From assembly GCF_020736845.1 (NCBI RefSeq), contig NZ_JAFFQR010000105.1, positions 85,901 to 149,900 of the forward strand: a DNA stretch of 64,000 nt, written 5' to 3'. The position numbers and the translations under genes were made by a program. The notes beneath the pieces were generated by a model that did not search any database, was not told the DNA's origin, and saw only the letters and a list, made by a program, of their open reading frames with translations. Below, piece after piece: positions 9,936 through 19,667 of the stretch (its first letter is position 1; each line of letters begins with the position of its first letter). This DNA is from Paenibacillus farraposensis (GTDB taxonomy: Bacteria > Bacillota > Bacilli > Paenibacillales > Paenibacillaceae).

Positions 9936-11008
9936 GCATTCAATCTGCTGACAAGGCTGAAGCTGAAGCGGTAAAGGATTCAACATCTACGAATGCAGCA
10001 TCCAGCTTTCATGCCGATAACCAGACCGAAAGTGCAGATCGGGACGATAGCATCAAGGAAACAGTCCTCTCTGTTCAGCATGTCAAGAAACGGATCAAAC
10101 GTAAAATGATTATTCATGATGTAACGTTTGACGTCCGGGCGGGTGAAATTTTTGGATTTCTCGGCCCGAATGGTGCCGGAAAAACGACGACGATCCGTAT
10201 GCTGGTAGACTTAATTAAGCCTACGGAAGGGACGATTACGGTGTGCGGCCACAATGTGAACCGTGATCCCGAGCAGGCCTTACAGCATATTGGCTCTATC
10301 GTGGAAAATCCGGAGGTGTACGGCTACCTGACAGGTTGGGAGAACCTGGAGCATTTTGCCCGTATGCAGCCAGGCATAGATGAGCATCGCATTCGCGAGG
10401 TGGTGGAGCTCGTTCGGCTCGAGCGCCGTATCCACGACAAGGTAAGCACGTATTCGCTGGGCATGCGCCAGCGTCTGGGCATAGCCCAAGCTTTGCTTGG
10501 CAGACCGAAGCTGCTCATTCTGGACGAGCCGACGAATGGCCTTGACCCGAAGGGGATTAAGGAAATGAGAGCATTTATCCGTCTGCTGGCTTCCGAGGGC
10601 ATGGCCGTGTTTGTTTCCAGTCACTTGCTCAGCGAAATCCAGCTGTTATGTGATCGTGTGGCCATTATAAGCCGGGGCAAGGTGCTGGCTGTCGGCGGTG
10701 TACGGGAATTGGTCGAAACCCATTCGAGGCTGGCTGTGTGGCAACTGGAGCCACATGATCAAGGACTTGCCCTATTGCAAAAATCGCCGTATGTGCAAAT
10801 CATTACAAATGCGGACGAGGCAGTGGATGACAGCATTGTGGCAGCCAGCGGAGACGAGGCCATTTTTACAGAAATGGATGAAGAACATATTGCGGAGCTG
10901 GTCGCACAAATGACAGCTTCCGGCATTTCCGTTAAAGGTGTGACCAAAATCAACCCGACATTGGAACAGCTATTCCTGAAAATGACAGAAGGTGAGATAC
11001 TTGAATAA
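9932..11008 (+). CDS. ABC-2 type transporter, ATP-binding subunit
   Basis: A 358-residue ATPase. A poorly conserved N-terminal extension of about 45 residues precedes the domain. Walker A is GPNGAGKTT near residue 79, the signature is YSLGMRQRLG, Walker B is LLILDEPTNGLD, and the switch histidine is in SSHLLSE. The domain is of the type paired with ABC-2 permeases (multidrug, antibiotic or Na export). Its C-terminal regulatory part (to LEQLFLKMTEGE) is typical. It sits in a three-gene operon, hydrolase-ATPase-permease, with overlapping reading frames. The transported substrate is not evident. Confidence 0.93.
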   Translation: MSIQSADKAEAEAVKDSTSTNAASSFHADNQTESADRDDSIKETVLSVQHVKKRIKRKMIIHDVTFDVRAGEIFGFLGPNGAGKTTTIRMLVDLIKPTEGTITVCGHNVNRDPEQALQHIGSIVENPEVYGYLTGWENLEHFARMQPGIDEHRIREVVELVRLERRIHDKVSTYSLGMRQRLGIAQALLGRPKLLILDEPTNGLDPKGIKEMRAFIRLLASEGMAVFVSSHLLSEIQLLCDRVAIISRGKVLAVGGVRELVETHSRLAVWQLEPHDQGLALLQKSPYVQIITNADEAVDDSIVAASGDEAIFTEMDEEHIAELVAQMTASGISVKGVTKINPTLEQLFLKMTEGEILE

Positions 11009-11990
11009 CATTTTTCCGCTTATCCAAAATGAAACTCTAAAAATTATCAAGAAGAAACGATTTTATGTCATTTTACTTGTTTTGCTTGTGTTAGTGCCGA
11101 TTTTTACGTACGCTCAATTGAAGGTGGCGCAAAATAATCGTGAAAAATTCGGAAGTGACTGGCGGCTGGAGCTGCGTCAGGCGATTACGGATAACCAAAA
11201 CTCGCTCGGCAGCGACCGGGTTCCCGAGGAATGGAAAACCTATCGGCGGGTTTTTGTCCAGCAGATGCAGTATTATCTGGAAAACGACGTGAATCCGAAT
11301 GAGCCGAGTGGTGTCACCTTTACCAGAGAATTTATGGATAATTCCATCAATCTGTTTATTCCGCTGCTGATTATGGGAATTGCCTCCGATCTGGTCTCAG
11401 GAGAACGGACGACGGGCACGATAAAAATGCTGCTGACCCGTCCTGTCAGGCGATGGAAAATATTGCTGAGCAAGCTGCTGACCCTATATATGTTCGTGTC
11501 ACTCATTATTTTAAGTGTATTCGTGATTAGCTACCTGATCTCAGGCTTGTTTTTTGGGTTCCGCGGTTTTAACGTGCCTGTATTTACCGGCTTCCAAATT
11601 ATCGGCTCGGCGGTGGATGTGTCTGCGGTTCATGCGATTCCGCAATGGTATTATCTCATTTTGCAAGCCGGATTGATCTGGTTTGTCAGTCTCGTGGTAG
11701 CATCGCTGGCATTTATGGTTTCCGTGCTGGTACGCAGTACAGCGGCAAGCATCGTAGTCATGATGGCTGCGCTTATTTCGGGCACCATATTGACAAACAT
11801 GGCCTCATCTTGGCAGAGCGCTAAATATTTATTTATGGTTAACCTCGAATTAACCGATTATTTATCTGGGAGCCCTGCACCGATAGAGGGGATGACATTG
11901 CCCTTTTCTTTAATTGTACTGGGCATCTGGGGGGCAGCAGCGTTGATTGTTTCATTCGCCGTCTTTACGAAACGGGATATATTGAATTAA
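11001..11990 (+). CDS. ABC-2 type transporter, permease subunit
   Basis: About 329 residues: an N-terminal helix (VILLVLLVLVPIFTYAQL), a roughly 90-residue extracytoplasmic loop, then five hydrophobic segments. The conserved patch LVSGERTTGTIKMLLTRPVRRW is the ABC-2 coupling region. I chose the TTG at 11001 (MNNIFPLIQNE) because AAGGTGAG lies just upstream. A GTG at 10992 in the same frame would add three residues. The reading frame overlaps the end of the ATPase gene, so the two are coupled. It is the membrane partner of the preceding ATPase. Confidence 0.9.
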   Translation: MNNIFPLIQNETLKIIKKKRFYVILLVLLVLVPIFTYAQLKVAQNNREKFGSDWRLELRQAITDNQNSLGSDRVPEEWKTYRRVFVQQMQYYLENDVNPNEPSGVTFTREFMDNSINLFIPLLIMGIASDLVSGERTTGTIKMLLTRPVRRWKILLSKLLTLYMFVSLIILSVFVISYLISGLFFGFRGFNVPVFTGFQIIGSAVDVSAVHAIPQWYYLILQAGLIWFVSLVVASLAFMVSVLVRSTAASIVVMMAALISGTILTNMASSWQSAKYLFMVNLELTDYLSGSPAPIEGMTLPFSLIVLGIWGAAALIVSFAVFTKRDILN

Positions 11991-12088
11991 AATGGACAAG
12001 GTAAAAGAAAACATCTGTTTGCATTTTTGGTGAATATCATCAAGAATAAGGCAAAACACGGTTATGATTAGACAAAGGGGGAGCATGA

Positions 12089-14068
12089 ATGGTCGACAAA
12101 ATCGACTTGTCTGCGGAAGCATCCGACACTCGAAACGGAGCTTTAGAATATGGCGCGGACGACATTCAAGTGCTCGAAGGGCTTGTGGCAGTTCGCAAAC
12201 GGCCGGGCATGTACATTGGGAGTACCAGTTCTTCGGGGCTGCATCATTTGGTATGGGAAATTGTAGATAACGCGGTGGATGAGCATCTCGCCAAGTTTTG
12301 CTCGCGCATTGATATTACAATTCATAAGGACGGCTCCGCTACGGTAACAGACAATGGGCGGGGTATCCCAACGGGAATGCACAAAATGGGAGTACCTACG
12401 CCTCAGGTTGTATTCACTATTTTGCACGCTGGAGGCAAGTTCGGTGGTTCGGGATATAAGAAGTCCGGCGGCCTGCACGGTGTGGGGGCGTCCGTAACGA
12501 ATGCTCTTTCGGAATGGCTTGAAGTGGAAATTTACCGGGACGGCAAGATTCACCGTCAACGGTTTGAATATTGGCAGGACAAGAAGGGCGTAGAGCATGT
12601 CGGGGAACCGACCACAGGCCTTGAAGTGCTGGGCAATACCAACAAAACAGGCACGAAAATTACATTCAAACCAGACGTTCGCGTTTTCCAGGGAGGCATT
12701 CACTTTAACTATGATACGCTGGCTGAGCGTCTTCAGGAAATTGCTTTTCTGAATTCGGGACTTCGTATTGGGCTTAAAGATGAACGCAGCGGGAAGTCGG
12801 ATGAATATTATTATGAGGGCGGAGCAAGCCAGTTTGTCGCTTTTCTGAATGAGGGTAAGGATGTACTGCATGATGTTATTCACTTTAATGCAGAAAAAGA
12901 AGACATTGAAGTAGAAATTGCCATTCAGTATAATGCGGGGTATACAGAGACGATTGCTTCGTTTGTTAACTCGATTCCGACACGCGGCGGAGGGACGCAT
13001 GAGACCGGATTCAAAACCGCCTACACGCGTGTCATGAATGAATATGCGCGCCGAACGGCGATGTTAAAGGAAAAGGATAAGAACCTCGAGGGCAATGATC
13101 TGCGTGAAGGCATGATGGCTGTGATCAGTGTCAAGATGGCTGAGGTTGAATTTGTCGGTCAGACAAAGGATCAGCTGGGTAGCGCATCGGCACGGAGTAC
13201 AGTGGATGCCATCGTATCTGAGCAGATGCAGCGGTTTCTGGAAGAAAATCCGCAGATCGCACAAACCTTGATCAGGAAAGCCATTCAGGCCTCCAAGGCT
13301 AGGGAAGCTGCACGCAAGGCGCGGGACGAAATGCGTTCGGGCAAGAAACGCAGTGAAAGCTCCAATTTGAATGGCAAGCTGTCGCCTGCACAATCCAAGG
13401 ATTTTACACGGAGTGAGTTGTTTATTGTGGAAGGTGATTCTGCCGGGGGCTCGGCCAAACAGGGACGGGATTCCAAAATCCAGGCCATTTTGCCGTTAAA
13501 GGGCAAGCCAATGAATCCAGAGAAATCCAGACTGGCGGACATTATGAAAAATGATGAGTACCGTGCGATTACAGCAGCGATCGGGGCGGGGGTAGGAACA
13601 GAGTTTTCGCTGGAGGACAGCAATTATTCCAAAATCATTATTATGACCGATGCAGATACGGATGGCGCACACATTCAAGTATTGCTTCTGACGTTCTTTT
13701 ATCGGTATATGAAAGAGCTGATTGATGCAGGACGCGTCTATATTGCTCAGCCGCCGCTATATAAAATAACCCGCAAATCGGGTAAGCTCGAAACGGTGCG
13801 TTATGCTTGGAACGATGAGCAGCTTGAAAATTATTTAAAAGAGTTCGGGCGGAATTTTGAGCTTCAACGCTATAAAGGACTTGGCGAGATGAACCCCGAG
13901 CAGTTATGGGAAACGACAATGAATCCCGAATCACGCACCCTGTTGCGCGTTCAGATTGAGGATGCTGCCAAGGCTGAACGCCGTGTATCCACATTGATGG
14001 GCGACAAGGTGGACCCGCGCAAGCGCTGGATCGTGGAAAACGTGGATTTCACGGAATATGTAGAGTAG
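12089..14068 (+). CDS. parE: DNA topoisomerase IV subunit B
   Basis: A 659-residue type IIA topoisomerase ATPase subunit that, with ParC, decatenates daughter chromosomes. The GHKL ATPase fold has EIVDNAVDEH, DNGRGIP near residue 88 and GGLHGVGASVTNAL. The TOPRIM domain has IVEGDSAGGSAKQ near 445, PLKGKPMN and DADTDGAHI near 520. The C-terminus has RYKGLGEMNPEQLWETTMNP. The length fits ParE (about 655) rather than a GyrB with an insertion, and the immediately downstream parC supports this. The start ATG follows AAAGGGGGAG. The parC start is 22 bases after the stop, so they form one operon. Confidence 0.96.
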   Translation: MVDKIDLSAEASDTRNGALEYGADDIQVLEGLVAVRKRPGMYIGSTSSSGLHHLVWEIVDNAVDEHLAKFCSRIDITIHKDGSATVTDNGRGIPTGMHKMGVPTPQVVFTILHAGGKFGGSGYKKSGGLHGVGASVTNALSEWLEVEIYRDGKIHRQRFEYWQDKKGVEHVGEPTTGLEVLGNTNKTGTKITFKPDVRVFQGGIHFNYDTLAERLQEIAFLNSGLRIGLKDERSGKSDEYYYEGGASQFVAFLNEGKDVLHDVIHFNAEKEDIEVEIAIQYNAGYTETIASFVNSIPTRGGGTHETGFKTAYTRVMNEYARRTAMLKEKDKNLEGNDLREGMMAVISVKMAEVEFVGQTKDQLGSASARSTVDAIVSEQMQRFLEENPQIAQTLIRKAIQASKAREAARKARDEMRSGKKRSESSNLNGKLSPAQSKDFTRSELFIVEGDSAGGSAKQGRDSKIQAILPLKGKPMNPEKSRLADIMKNDEYRAITAAIGAGVGTEFSLEDSNYSKIIIMTDADTDGAHIQVLLLTFFYRYMKELIDAGRVYIAQPPLYKITRKSGKLETVRYAWNDEQLENYLKEFGRNFELQRYKGLGEMNPEQLWETTMNPESRTLLRVQIEDAAKAERRVSTLMGDKVDPRKRWIVENVDFTEYVE

Positions 14069-14090
14069 TGCTATTAAATGAGGTGTAGAC

Positions 14091-16553
14091 ATGAGCTTAT
14101 CGGAGCAATTTTTGCCAGCTTTTCTGGAGGAAGTGGTCGGTGACCGGTTCGGTCGATATTCCAAATATATTATTCAGGATCGGGCGATCCCTGATGTGCG
14201 GGACGGATTAAAGCCGGTACAACGCCGTATCCTGTATGCGATGTACGATTCAGGCAATACGCCTGATAAAGCATATCGTAAATCCGCCAAAACGGTCGGA
14301 GATGTTATGGGTAATTACCATCCTCACGGCGACTCTTCGATCTACGAGGGTATGGTTCGGATGGCGCAGCCCTGGAAAATGAGCCACGTTCTGGTGGACG
14401 GTCACGGCAATTGGGGATCACAGGATGATGATCCGGCGGCGGCCATGCGTTATACGGAGGCGCGCCTGTCTCCAATCGCACTCGAACTTCTGCGTGATAT
14501 CGAGAAGCGGACGGTTTTGTTCAAGGACAACTTTGATAACTCGGCCAAGGAACCTGTAGTTCTCCCATCCCGTTATCCGAATCTGCTGGTGAACGGCTCC
14601 AGCGGGATTTCGGCAGGATTTGCGACGGAGATTCCAACGCATAGCCTGCGCGAGGTTATTGATGCCACCATTGCAGTGATGGAAAAGCCTGAGATTGAGC
14701 TGGAAGAGATCATGACCTTTATCAAAGGCCCGGATTTCCCGACAGGCGGACTCATTATGGGTGGTGAAGGCATCAAGGAAGCTTACAGAACAGGCAAAGG
14801 ACGGATTTATATCCGTTCCAAAACGGAGATTCAGTCTTTGCGTGGAGGCAAGCAGCAGCTGGTCATTACAGAGATTCCATACCAGGTTGTCAAATCAAGG
14901 CTCGTAACCGCCATGGAAAATATCCGTCTGGAGAAGAAGGTAGAAGGGATTGCCGAGGTCCGTGACGAGAGTGGGCGTAACGGCTTGCGTATTGTTGTTG
15001 AGCTGAAGAAGGAAGCTGATGCGGAAGGGATTTTGGCCTATCTGCTGAAAAAAACCGATCTTCAGGTGGCCTACAACTTCAATATGGTAGCCATCGTGAA
15101 CAAAGCGCCGCACCAGCTTGGATTAAAATCCATTTTGGAAGCGTATATTGCACACCAGCGCGAGGTGATCACAAACCGTATCAAGTTTGAACTGGAAAAG
15201 GCGGAGGACCGCGCCCATGTACTGGAAGGTTTGGTCAAGGCGCTAAACATTCTGGATGAGGTCATCGCAGCTATCAAAGCTTCCAAAAATCGCCAGGATG
15301 CGCAAAATAATCTGCAATGGATGTTTGGCTTTACGGAACGTCAGGCGGATTCGATCTTGACCTTGCAATTGTATCGCCTTACGAACCTGGAAATTACCAC
15401 ACTTGAAAAAGAACTGGGTGACATTCAGAAAAAAATCACCCAATACCGTTCCATTCTGGAAAGCGACCGCAAGCTAATTAGTCTGATTCGCAAGGAACTG
15501 CTGGAAATTCGTGAAAAGTACGGCATCGACCGTCGTTCGGAGATCCAGGGTGAGGTAGAAGAGATCAAGGTCAATCTGGAGGTCATGGTTGCGGCCGAGG
15601 ATGTACTGCTGACCCTCTCAAAAGATGGCTATGTGAAACGTACAAGTATGCTGTCGTTTACTCGTTCCGGGGGAGAACGTTCAAGTGCCGGTGTAAAAGA
15701 AGGGGACTACATCACCCAATTCCTTGATGTGAATACACTGGATGTGCTGCTCGTCTTCACCCAGCGCGGACAATACTTTTTATTGCCTGTGCATCAGGTA
15801 CCGGAGTATAAATGGAAAGAACCGGGCACTCCGATTGTCAACGTCATTTCGCTATCGAAAGAAGATCGTATCGTCAGTGTAATTCCGATCAAAAACATCG
15901 AGGAAATCGGCAAAAGTCTGGTGTTCGTGACCAAGAAAGGGCAAGTCAAGCGAACAGAGCTGAAAGAATATGCAACCAAACGCTCCAGCGCTGTAGCAGC
16001 CTGCAAGGTAGCAGTAGATGATGAGGTATTGTCAGTAACGTTGAGCGATGGCAGCCAAGATATTATGCTAATTACCCGTGCAGGAATGAGCATACGCTTC
16101 AAGGAGCAAGAGGTAAATGCGATGGGCCGCGTCTCGGCGGGTGTCAAAGGGATGCAGCTGGCGGAAGGCGATGAAATTGTTGCAGCGCTATGGGTAGCAG
16201 AGGATGAAGGAGAAGTGCTGGTGCTGACTGAATCCGGTTATGGGAAGCGTTCGCTATTGCTGGATTATCCGTCTCAGGGAAGAGGCGGCAAAGGGATTAT
16301 TACCTTCGAATTCAAGGAAGGCAAGCGGGTGCGGTCAAACGGCACTCGAATCGTGGCTGCCTTCTACTGCCGTGAAGCTATTCAATTCCAGGTCATCACT
16401 GCCGAAGGACAAATGCTGTCGTTCCATTCGGAAAAAGTCCCATTGATGGACCGCAAGGATACGGGCAAGCTGCTGGCCCCTGTGGAAAAGAAAGACGAAA
16501 TTGTGAATGTACTGCCGCATAGTGAGCCACAGACTTCACCATCAGAAGAATAA
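14091..16553 (+). CDS. parC: DNA topoisomerase IV subunit A
   Basis: An 820-residue cleavage subunit. The catalytic tyrosine is in [10 protein letters not shown] near residue 121. The quinolone-determining region [10 protein letters not shown] has Ser82 and Glu86, equivalent to S80/E84 of staphylococcal GrlA, so it looks wild type. A coiled-coil tower and a C-terminal beta-pinwheel with several GxG/KRT-like repeats (for example [22 protein letters not shown]) follow. The length is typical for Gram-positive ParC. It is preceded by GAGGTGTAGAC and ends before a strong terminator. Confidence 0.96.
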   Translation: MSLSEQFLPAFLEEVVGDRFGRYSKYIIQDRAIPDVRDGLKPVQRRILYAMYDSGNTPDKAYRKSAKTVGDVMGNYHPHGDSSIYEGMVRMAQPWKMSHVLVDGHGNWGSQDDDPAAAMRYTEARLSPIALELLRDIEKRTVLFKDNFDNSAKEPVVLPSRYPNLLVNGSSGISAGFATEIPTHSLREVIDATIAVMEKPEIELEEIMTFIKGPDFPTGGLIMGGEGIKEAYRTGKGRIYIRSKTEIQSLRGGKQQLVITEIPYQVVKSRLVTAMENIRLEKKVEGIAEVRDESGRNGLRIVVELKKEADAEGILAYLLKKTDLQVAYNFNMVAIVNKAPHQLGLKSILEAYIAHQREVITNRIKFELEKAEDRAHVLEGLVKALNILDEVIAAIKASKNRQDAQNNLQWMFGFTERQADSILTLQLYRLTNLEITTLEKELGDIQKKITQYRSILESDRKLISLIRKELLEIREKYGIDRRSEIQGEVEEIKVNLEVMVAAEDVLLTLSKDGYVKRTSMLSFTRSGGERSSAGVKEGDYITQFLDVNTLDVLLVFTQRGQYFLLPVHQVPEYKWKEPGTPIVNVISLSKEDRIVSVIPIKNIEEIGKSLVFVTKKGQVKRTELKEYATKRSSAVAACKVAVDDEVLSVTLSDGSQDIMLITRAGMSIRFKEQEVNAMGRVSAGVKGMQLAEGDEIVAALWVAEDEGEVLVLTESGYGKRSLLLDYPSQGRGGKGIITFEFKEGKRVRSNGTRIVAAFYCREAIQFQVITAEGQMLSFHSEKVPLMDRKDTGKLLAPVEKKDEIVNVLPHSEPQTSPSEE

Positions 16554-16580
16554 TTGAAAAGTCAAGCGCTTATTAGCTCG

Positions 16581-16629
16581 AAAAAGCGAGGTCCTCACGT
16601 GCCAATCCGGCACGAATGAGGACCTTTTT
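16581..16629 (+). terminator. Intrinsic terminator of parE-parC
   Basis: AGGTCCTCA/TGAGGACCT outer stem with an inner CGTGCC/GGCACG stem, then TTTTT. Confidence 0.9.
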
Positions 16630-16777
16630 GCCGTCATGCTGTCGAACCTTGAAGAGCCTCCAACACCGGAGTGAGACTTCCTTCCCCTTTTCAATCCTTC
16701 CCTCAAAAACAGCAGGAAACCAAAGGGAAATGGCGAAAATTTAATGTGATGAAATACAATTCGGACGGGTGCCGATG

Positions 16778-16799
16778 CGGTAACTTTGTTGTTTTACCG
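16778..16799. promoter_or_regulatory. Palindrome upstream of marR-like gene, candidate operator
   Basis: CGGTAA and TTACCG lie in inverted orientation with 10 bases between them, ending 28 bases before the regulator's start. MarR proteins often autoregulate through such palindromes. This is inference from position and symmetry only. Confidence 0.35.
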
Positions 16800-16827
16800 A
16801 TCTTGTTATTCAAAGGAGTGAGGCAAA

Positions 16828-17298
16828 ATGCAAACGACCGAATTTGCGAAAATCTGGTCCAGAATGGCTAAGGATTACAAGGTTCATATGGAGCAGCAGT
16901 TGGCTCCATCACTAACTGAGGCTCAGCTTACGGTGCTGGAAGTTCTGAACGAATACGGCCGCATGAAGCCGTCTCAACTGATCCCGTATCTCGCCACCAG
17001 CCCTGCGGCGGTTACGATGTTATTGGATCGGATGGAGCGTAATCGCCTGATCACCCGTTTTAGAGACGTAAAGGACCGTAGAATTGTATGGATTGTAATA
17101 TCGGATCAAGGCAGGGAAGAGGCAGAACGCGGTTTGCGAATCCGGGATGCTTTTTTAGGCTCTGTACTAAACCGGATTTCTCAGCATAATCAGCATCTGC
17201 TCGTTTATTTGTTGGGGAAAATTACAACGAAAACGAAGACGTCAGTATCAGCCAATGAAGCTGAGGGGGACAAGGAACAGTTAGAGCAGGCAGAATAA
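16828..17298 (+). CDS. MarR-family transcriptional regulator
   Basis: A 156-residue winged-helix regulator. The MarR core is visible as LTEAQLTVLEVLNEYG, then the recognition helix region LATSPAAVTMLLDRMERNRLI and the wing RFRDVKDRRIVWIVISDQG. The ends are helical, for dimerisation. The C-terminal 20 residues are charged and low complexity. The ATG follows AAAGGAGTGAGG. A palindrome just upstream may be its own operator. No obvious target gene sits next to it, since parC upstream and a tiny ORF downstream are unrelated. Ligand unknown. Confidence 0.9.
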   Translation: MQTTEFAKIWSRMAKDYKVHMEQQLAPSLTEAQLTVLEVLNEYGRMKPSQLIPYLATSPAAVTMLLDRMERNRLITRFRDVKDRRIVWIVISDQGREEAERGLRIRDAFLGSVLNRISQHNQHLLVYLLGKITTKTKTSVSANEAEGDKEQLEQAE

Positions 17299-17406
17299 TC
17301 CCGCCTCTTTATAGCAATACGAACACGCGGATAGATGTGCCTATCAGGGTTCTGGATATTCATAAGCAAATAATTATGAAATTGACATCGAAGGGAATGA
17401 ATTCAC

Positions 17407-17520
17407 TTGAGCAGTCCTCAAACGACACTCCGGAATAATTTACGCAGGGTACCGATAGCCACACTGTTAAGCGTGACAGCCCTGATTTTAGCGTTTTTCA
17501 TCAAAAATACGAATGCTTAA
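17407..17520 (+). CDS. Putative 37-residue membrane peptide
   Basis: A TTG-initiated frame encodes 37 residues: a polar, arginine-containing N-terminus (TLRNNLRRV) followed by one hydrophobic segment, PIATLLSVTALILAFFI, and a short KNTNA tail. GAAGGGA lies about 10 bases before the TTG. The basic-then-hydrophobic layout is that of small inner-membrane proteins, but the start is weak and the ORF could be chance. Confidence 0.35.
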   Translation: MSSPQTTLRNNLRRVPIATLLSVTALILAFFIKNTNA

Positions 17521-17620
17521 AACACCCAACCTCGTCAGCAGCTGGTAGGCAGCAAAAAGGGGCAGACCGCAGTTTCCTCGTCATAAGAACGGAGGAGTTC
17601 CATCATTTCTTGCACAAAAG

Positions 17621-17672
17621 AAGAACCCGGTAATGCATGTTGTCTTGACACATGCACTGCGGGTTCTTTTTG
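17621..17672. terminator. Bidirectional terminator between convergent units
   Basis: AAGAACCCG..TGCATGT pairs with ACATGCA..CGGGTTCTT and is followed by TTTTTG on the plus strand. It lies between the MarR/small-ORF unit and the 3' end of the minus-strand pseudouridine synthase. Confidence 0.8.
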
Positions 17673-17721
17673 TATTGTATGACGGCGATATTGTCCATTC
17701 GATACAGCCGGGCGGAGCAGC

Positions 17722-18468
17722 TCAATGGAGAGTTTTAAGCATGCTCTCATACAGCGACACGGGCCACCCGCTCCATGGAAATTGGGCGGGTGGCAGCGAA
17801 TGGAAGCTCATATCCTCCTTGCTGATCGGATGCGGTGCTCCGGCAAGCAGAGACCAAAGAGCGAGCTGCTGACCGGCACGGCTCAGGCTGCCGCCATATT
17901 TTTGATCCCCGTAGAGCGGACAGCCAATCGCCTGCATCTGCACACGAATCTGGTGCGAGCGACCGGTGTGCAGTTTAATCTGCACCAGGCTGAGCCCATC
18001 TTTTTGCCCAAGCACGCGATACTCCAAAATAGCTTCCTTGGCGCCAGCCGTGCCGGGGCGGACGGCCCGGACGGTGTTCGTGCGGCTATCCTTTAGCAGG
18101 TAATGGGTCAGACGGCCTTGCGGGGCCGCGGGAATTCCGTTCAGGACCGCTGTATACATTTTGCGGAAATGGCGACCCCGAACCGACTCTGACAGCCGCG
18201 AAGCAGCTTTGGACGTCTTGGCAAAAATCATGGCTCCGCCTACAGGCCGATCCAGTCTGTGGACCAGACCCAAAAAGACGTTGCCAGGCTTATTGTGCCT
18301 GATTTTAAGGTCTTCCTTGAGCAACGACAGCAGATCAGGGTCCCCGCTGGCATCCTCTTGCGTCGGAACATTGACGGGCTTTACAACCGCCAGAACATGA
18401 TTATCCTCGTACAAAACAGGAATGTTCGGTTCTGCATGCCCGTGTGAGGTCATTTCATCTGGAATCAT
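17722..18468 (-). CDS. RluA-family pseudouridine synthase
   Basis: About 248 residues. The family's catalytic block is HRLDRPVGGAMIFAKT, where Asp of HRLD is the nucleophile that isomerises uridine in rRNA or tRNA. Other conserved blocks are AVVKPVNVPTQ at the N-terminus, LHTGRSHQIRVQ and PLYGDQKYGG. There is no S4 domain. The start is placed at 18468 (MIPDEMTSHG), just after the stop of the upstream methyltransferase gene, which is 8 bases away; a longer frame overlapping that gene also exists. The pair is probably one operon devoted to RNA modification. The exact target base cannot be told from sequence. Confidence 0.88.
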   Translation of the reverse strand: MIPDEMTSHGHAEPNIPVLYEDNHVLAVVKPVNVPTQEDASGDPDLLSLLKEDLKIRHNKPGNVFLGLVHRLDRPVGGAMIFAKTSKAASRLSESVRGRHFRKMYTAVLNGIPAAPQGRLTHYLLKDSRTNTVRAVRPGTAGAKEAILEYRVLGQKDGLSLVQIKLHTGRSHQIRVQMQAIGCPLYGDQKYGGSLSRAGQQLALWSLLAGAPHPISKEDMSFHSLPPAQFPWSGWPVSLYESMLKTLH

Positions 18469-18476
18469 CAGGGAAA

Positions 18477-19340
18477 TTAAGCCTCCCAGCGTCCGAGAAT
18501 ACCGCAAGGTAAATTCAGTCCCGAGCGTGTGATCGGCAATCCGATTTCACCAGCGCTAATTTGCCCGCCGTACTTTCGTTGCATGGTCATGCTCAGCATG
18601 TTATGCAGCACGGTGGGGGAAATACCGGTGGTATAGGAGTTGATTAGCATAAACAACGGTTGATCCGAGACAACACTCATGCAAGATTCGAGAAACGGGT
18701 ACAGGCTTTCTTCCAGCTTCCATGTTTCTCCGTTTGGTCCGCGTCCGTAAGAAGGAGGGTCCATAATAATCGCATCATAGCGATTTCCTCTGCGCTGTTC
18801 CCGTTGCACGAACTTGAACACATCGTCTGTAATAAAACGTACCGGACGGTCGGCCAAGCCGGACAAATGTACATTTTCCTTCGCCCACTGTACCATGCCT
18901 TTGGCGGCATCCACGTGCACTACGCTGGCTCCGGCATACGCTGCGGCTGTAGTGGCCCCTCCTGTGTAGGCAAACAGGTTCAATACGGAAATTGGTCTGC
19001 CTGCACCTTTGATTTTATCCATCATCCAGCTCCAGTTTGCTGCCTGTTCCGGAAAAAGACCGGTATGCTTGAAGCTGGTCGGTTTAATGTGGAATTTAAG
19101 CGGTCCGTAGCTGATCGCCCAGCGCTCGGGGATCGGCTTCTTCATATCCCATTGGCCGCCCCCGGAAGAGCTGCGGTGGTAATGCCCATGAACATTGCGC
19201 CATTCGGCTGTTTCCTGGGCCAAAGGCCATATAATTTGCGGATCGGGACGACGCAGGACTATATCCCCCCAGCGCTCCAGCTTTTCGCCACCGCCTGTAT
19301 CCATAACTTCATAGTCTTTCCATCCTTGTGCTACATACAT
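18477..19340 (-). CDS. Class I SAM-dependent methyltransferase, rRNA-type
   Basis: A 287-residue methyltransferase of the RlmI/RlmK-like group. The SAM motif I is VLNLFAYTGGATTAAA, the acidic residue of the second strand is in VVHVDAAKGMVQWAKEN, and the catalytic motif IV is IIMDPPSYGRGPNGETW. It lacks a PUA domain, as do the short Bacillus homologues. The ATG at 19340 has a weak GGATGG-type binding site. It is followed after 8 bases by the pseudouridine synthase, consistent with a small RNA-modification operon transcribed away from araA. Confidence 0.85.
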   Translation of the reverse strand: MYVAQGWKDYEVMDTGGGEKLERWGDIVLRRPDPQIIWPLAQETAEWRNVHGHYHRSSSGGGQWDMKKPIPERWAISYGPLKFHIKPTSFKHTGLFPEQAANWSWMMDKIKGAGRPISVLNLFAYTGGATTAAAYAGASVVHVDAAKGMVQWAKENVHLSGLADRPVRFITDDVFKFVQREQRRGNRYDAIIMDPPSYGRGPNGETWKLEESLYPFLESCMSVVSDQPLFMLINSYTTGISPTVLHNMLSMTMQRKYGGQISAGEIGLPITRSGLNLPCGILGRWEA

Positions 19341-19504
19341 GTACTATCCATCCTTCAGAAGTCAATTCAGGATTCCGGCAGCACGCTGCACAAAAATCCC
19401 CATATGGATCTATTGTACAACAAACCTTAACAACAATCGAATGATTCCATCAAAGTGGCAGGAGGTGGACAAGGCGAAAATATTTTTTTCAGATGTACTT
19501 GTAA

Positions 19505-19518
19505 TTAGAGCGCTTCCA
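19505..19518. promoter_or_regulatory. Candidate catabolite-responsive element (cre)
   Basis: TTAGAGCGCTTCCA fits the Firmicute CcpA site TGWAARCGYTWNCW at 12 of 14 positions. It lies about 150 bases before araA and upstream of the AraR operators, where CcpA repression of an arabinose gene would be expected. Confidence 0.4.
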
Positions 19519-19539
19519 TATTAAAATGAAGTCAATCCT

Positions 19540-19555
19540 ACTTGTACGTACAACT
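19540..19555. promoter_or_regulatory. AraR operator, distal
   Basis: ACTTGTACGTACAACT contains the perfect 12-base palindrome TTGTACGTACAA and matches the Bacillus AraR operator consensus (ATTTGTNCGTACAAAT type). It lies upstream of araA and pairs with a second copy 51 bases downstream. Confidence 0.75.
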
Positions 19556-19591
19556 ATCCATTTTTCAGTAGAATAATGAAAAATGGAATAG

Positions 19592-19606
19592 ATTGTACGT
19601 ACATAA
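19592..19606. promoter_or_regulatory. AraR operator, proximal
   Basis: ATTGTACGTACATAA shares the TGTACGTACA core. The centre-to-centre distance to the distal operator is about 51 bases, close to five helical turns, which suits cooperative looping. A perfect 10-base inverted repeat (CCATTTTTCA/TGAAAAATGG, 19558-19587) sits exactly between the two operators. Confidence 0.75.
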
Positions 19607-19667
19607 CATTTCTATTTATTACACAGCTGCAATTATACTTATTTCCTGACAGGAGGAATTTTGAATT

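Noticed and set aside
12143..13000. A 285-codon minus-strand frame inside parE
   Set aside because: Fully antisense to conserved ATPase motifs of ParE, with no family-like sequence or start signals.
14320..14350. Possible quinolone-resistance change in parC
   Set aside because: The region reads [10 protein letters not shown], with the sensitive Ser and Glu both present.
16554..16827. tRNA or small RNA gene between parC and the MarR gene
   Set aside because: The only structure is the parC terminator and a short palindrome; no cloverleaf can be drawn.
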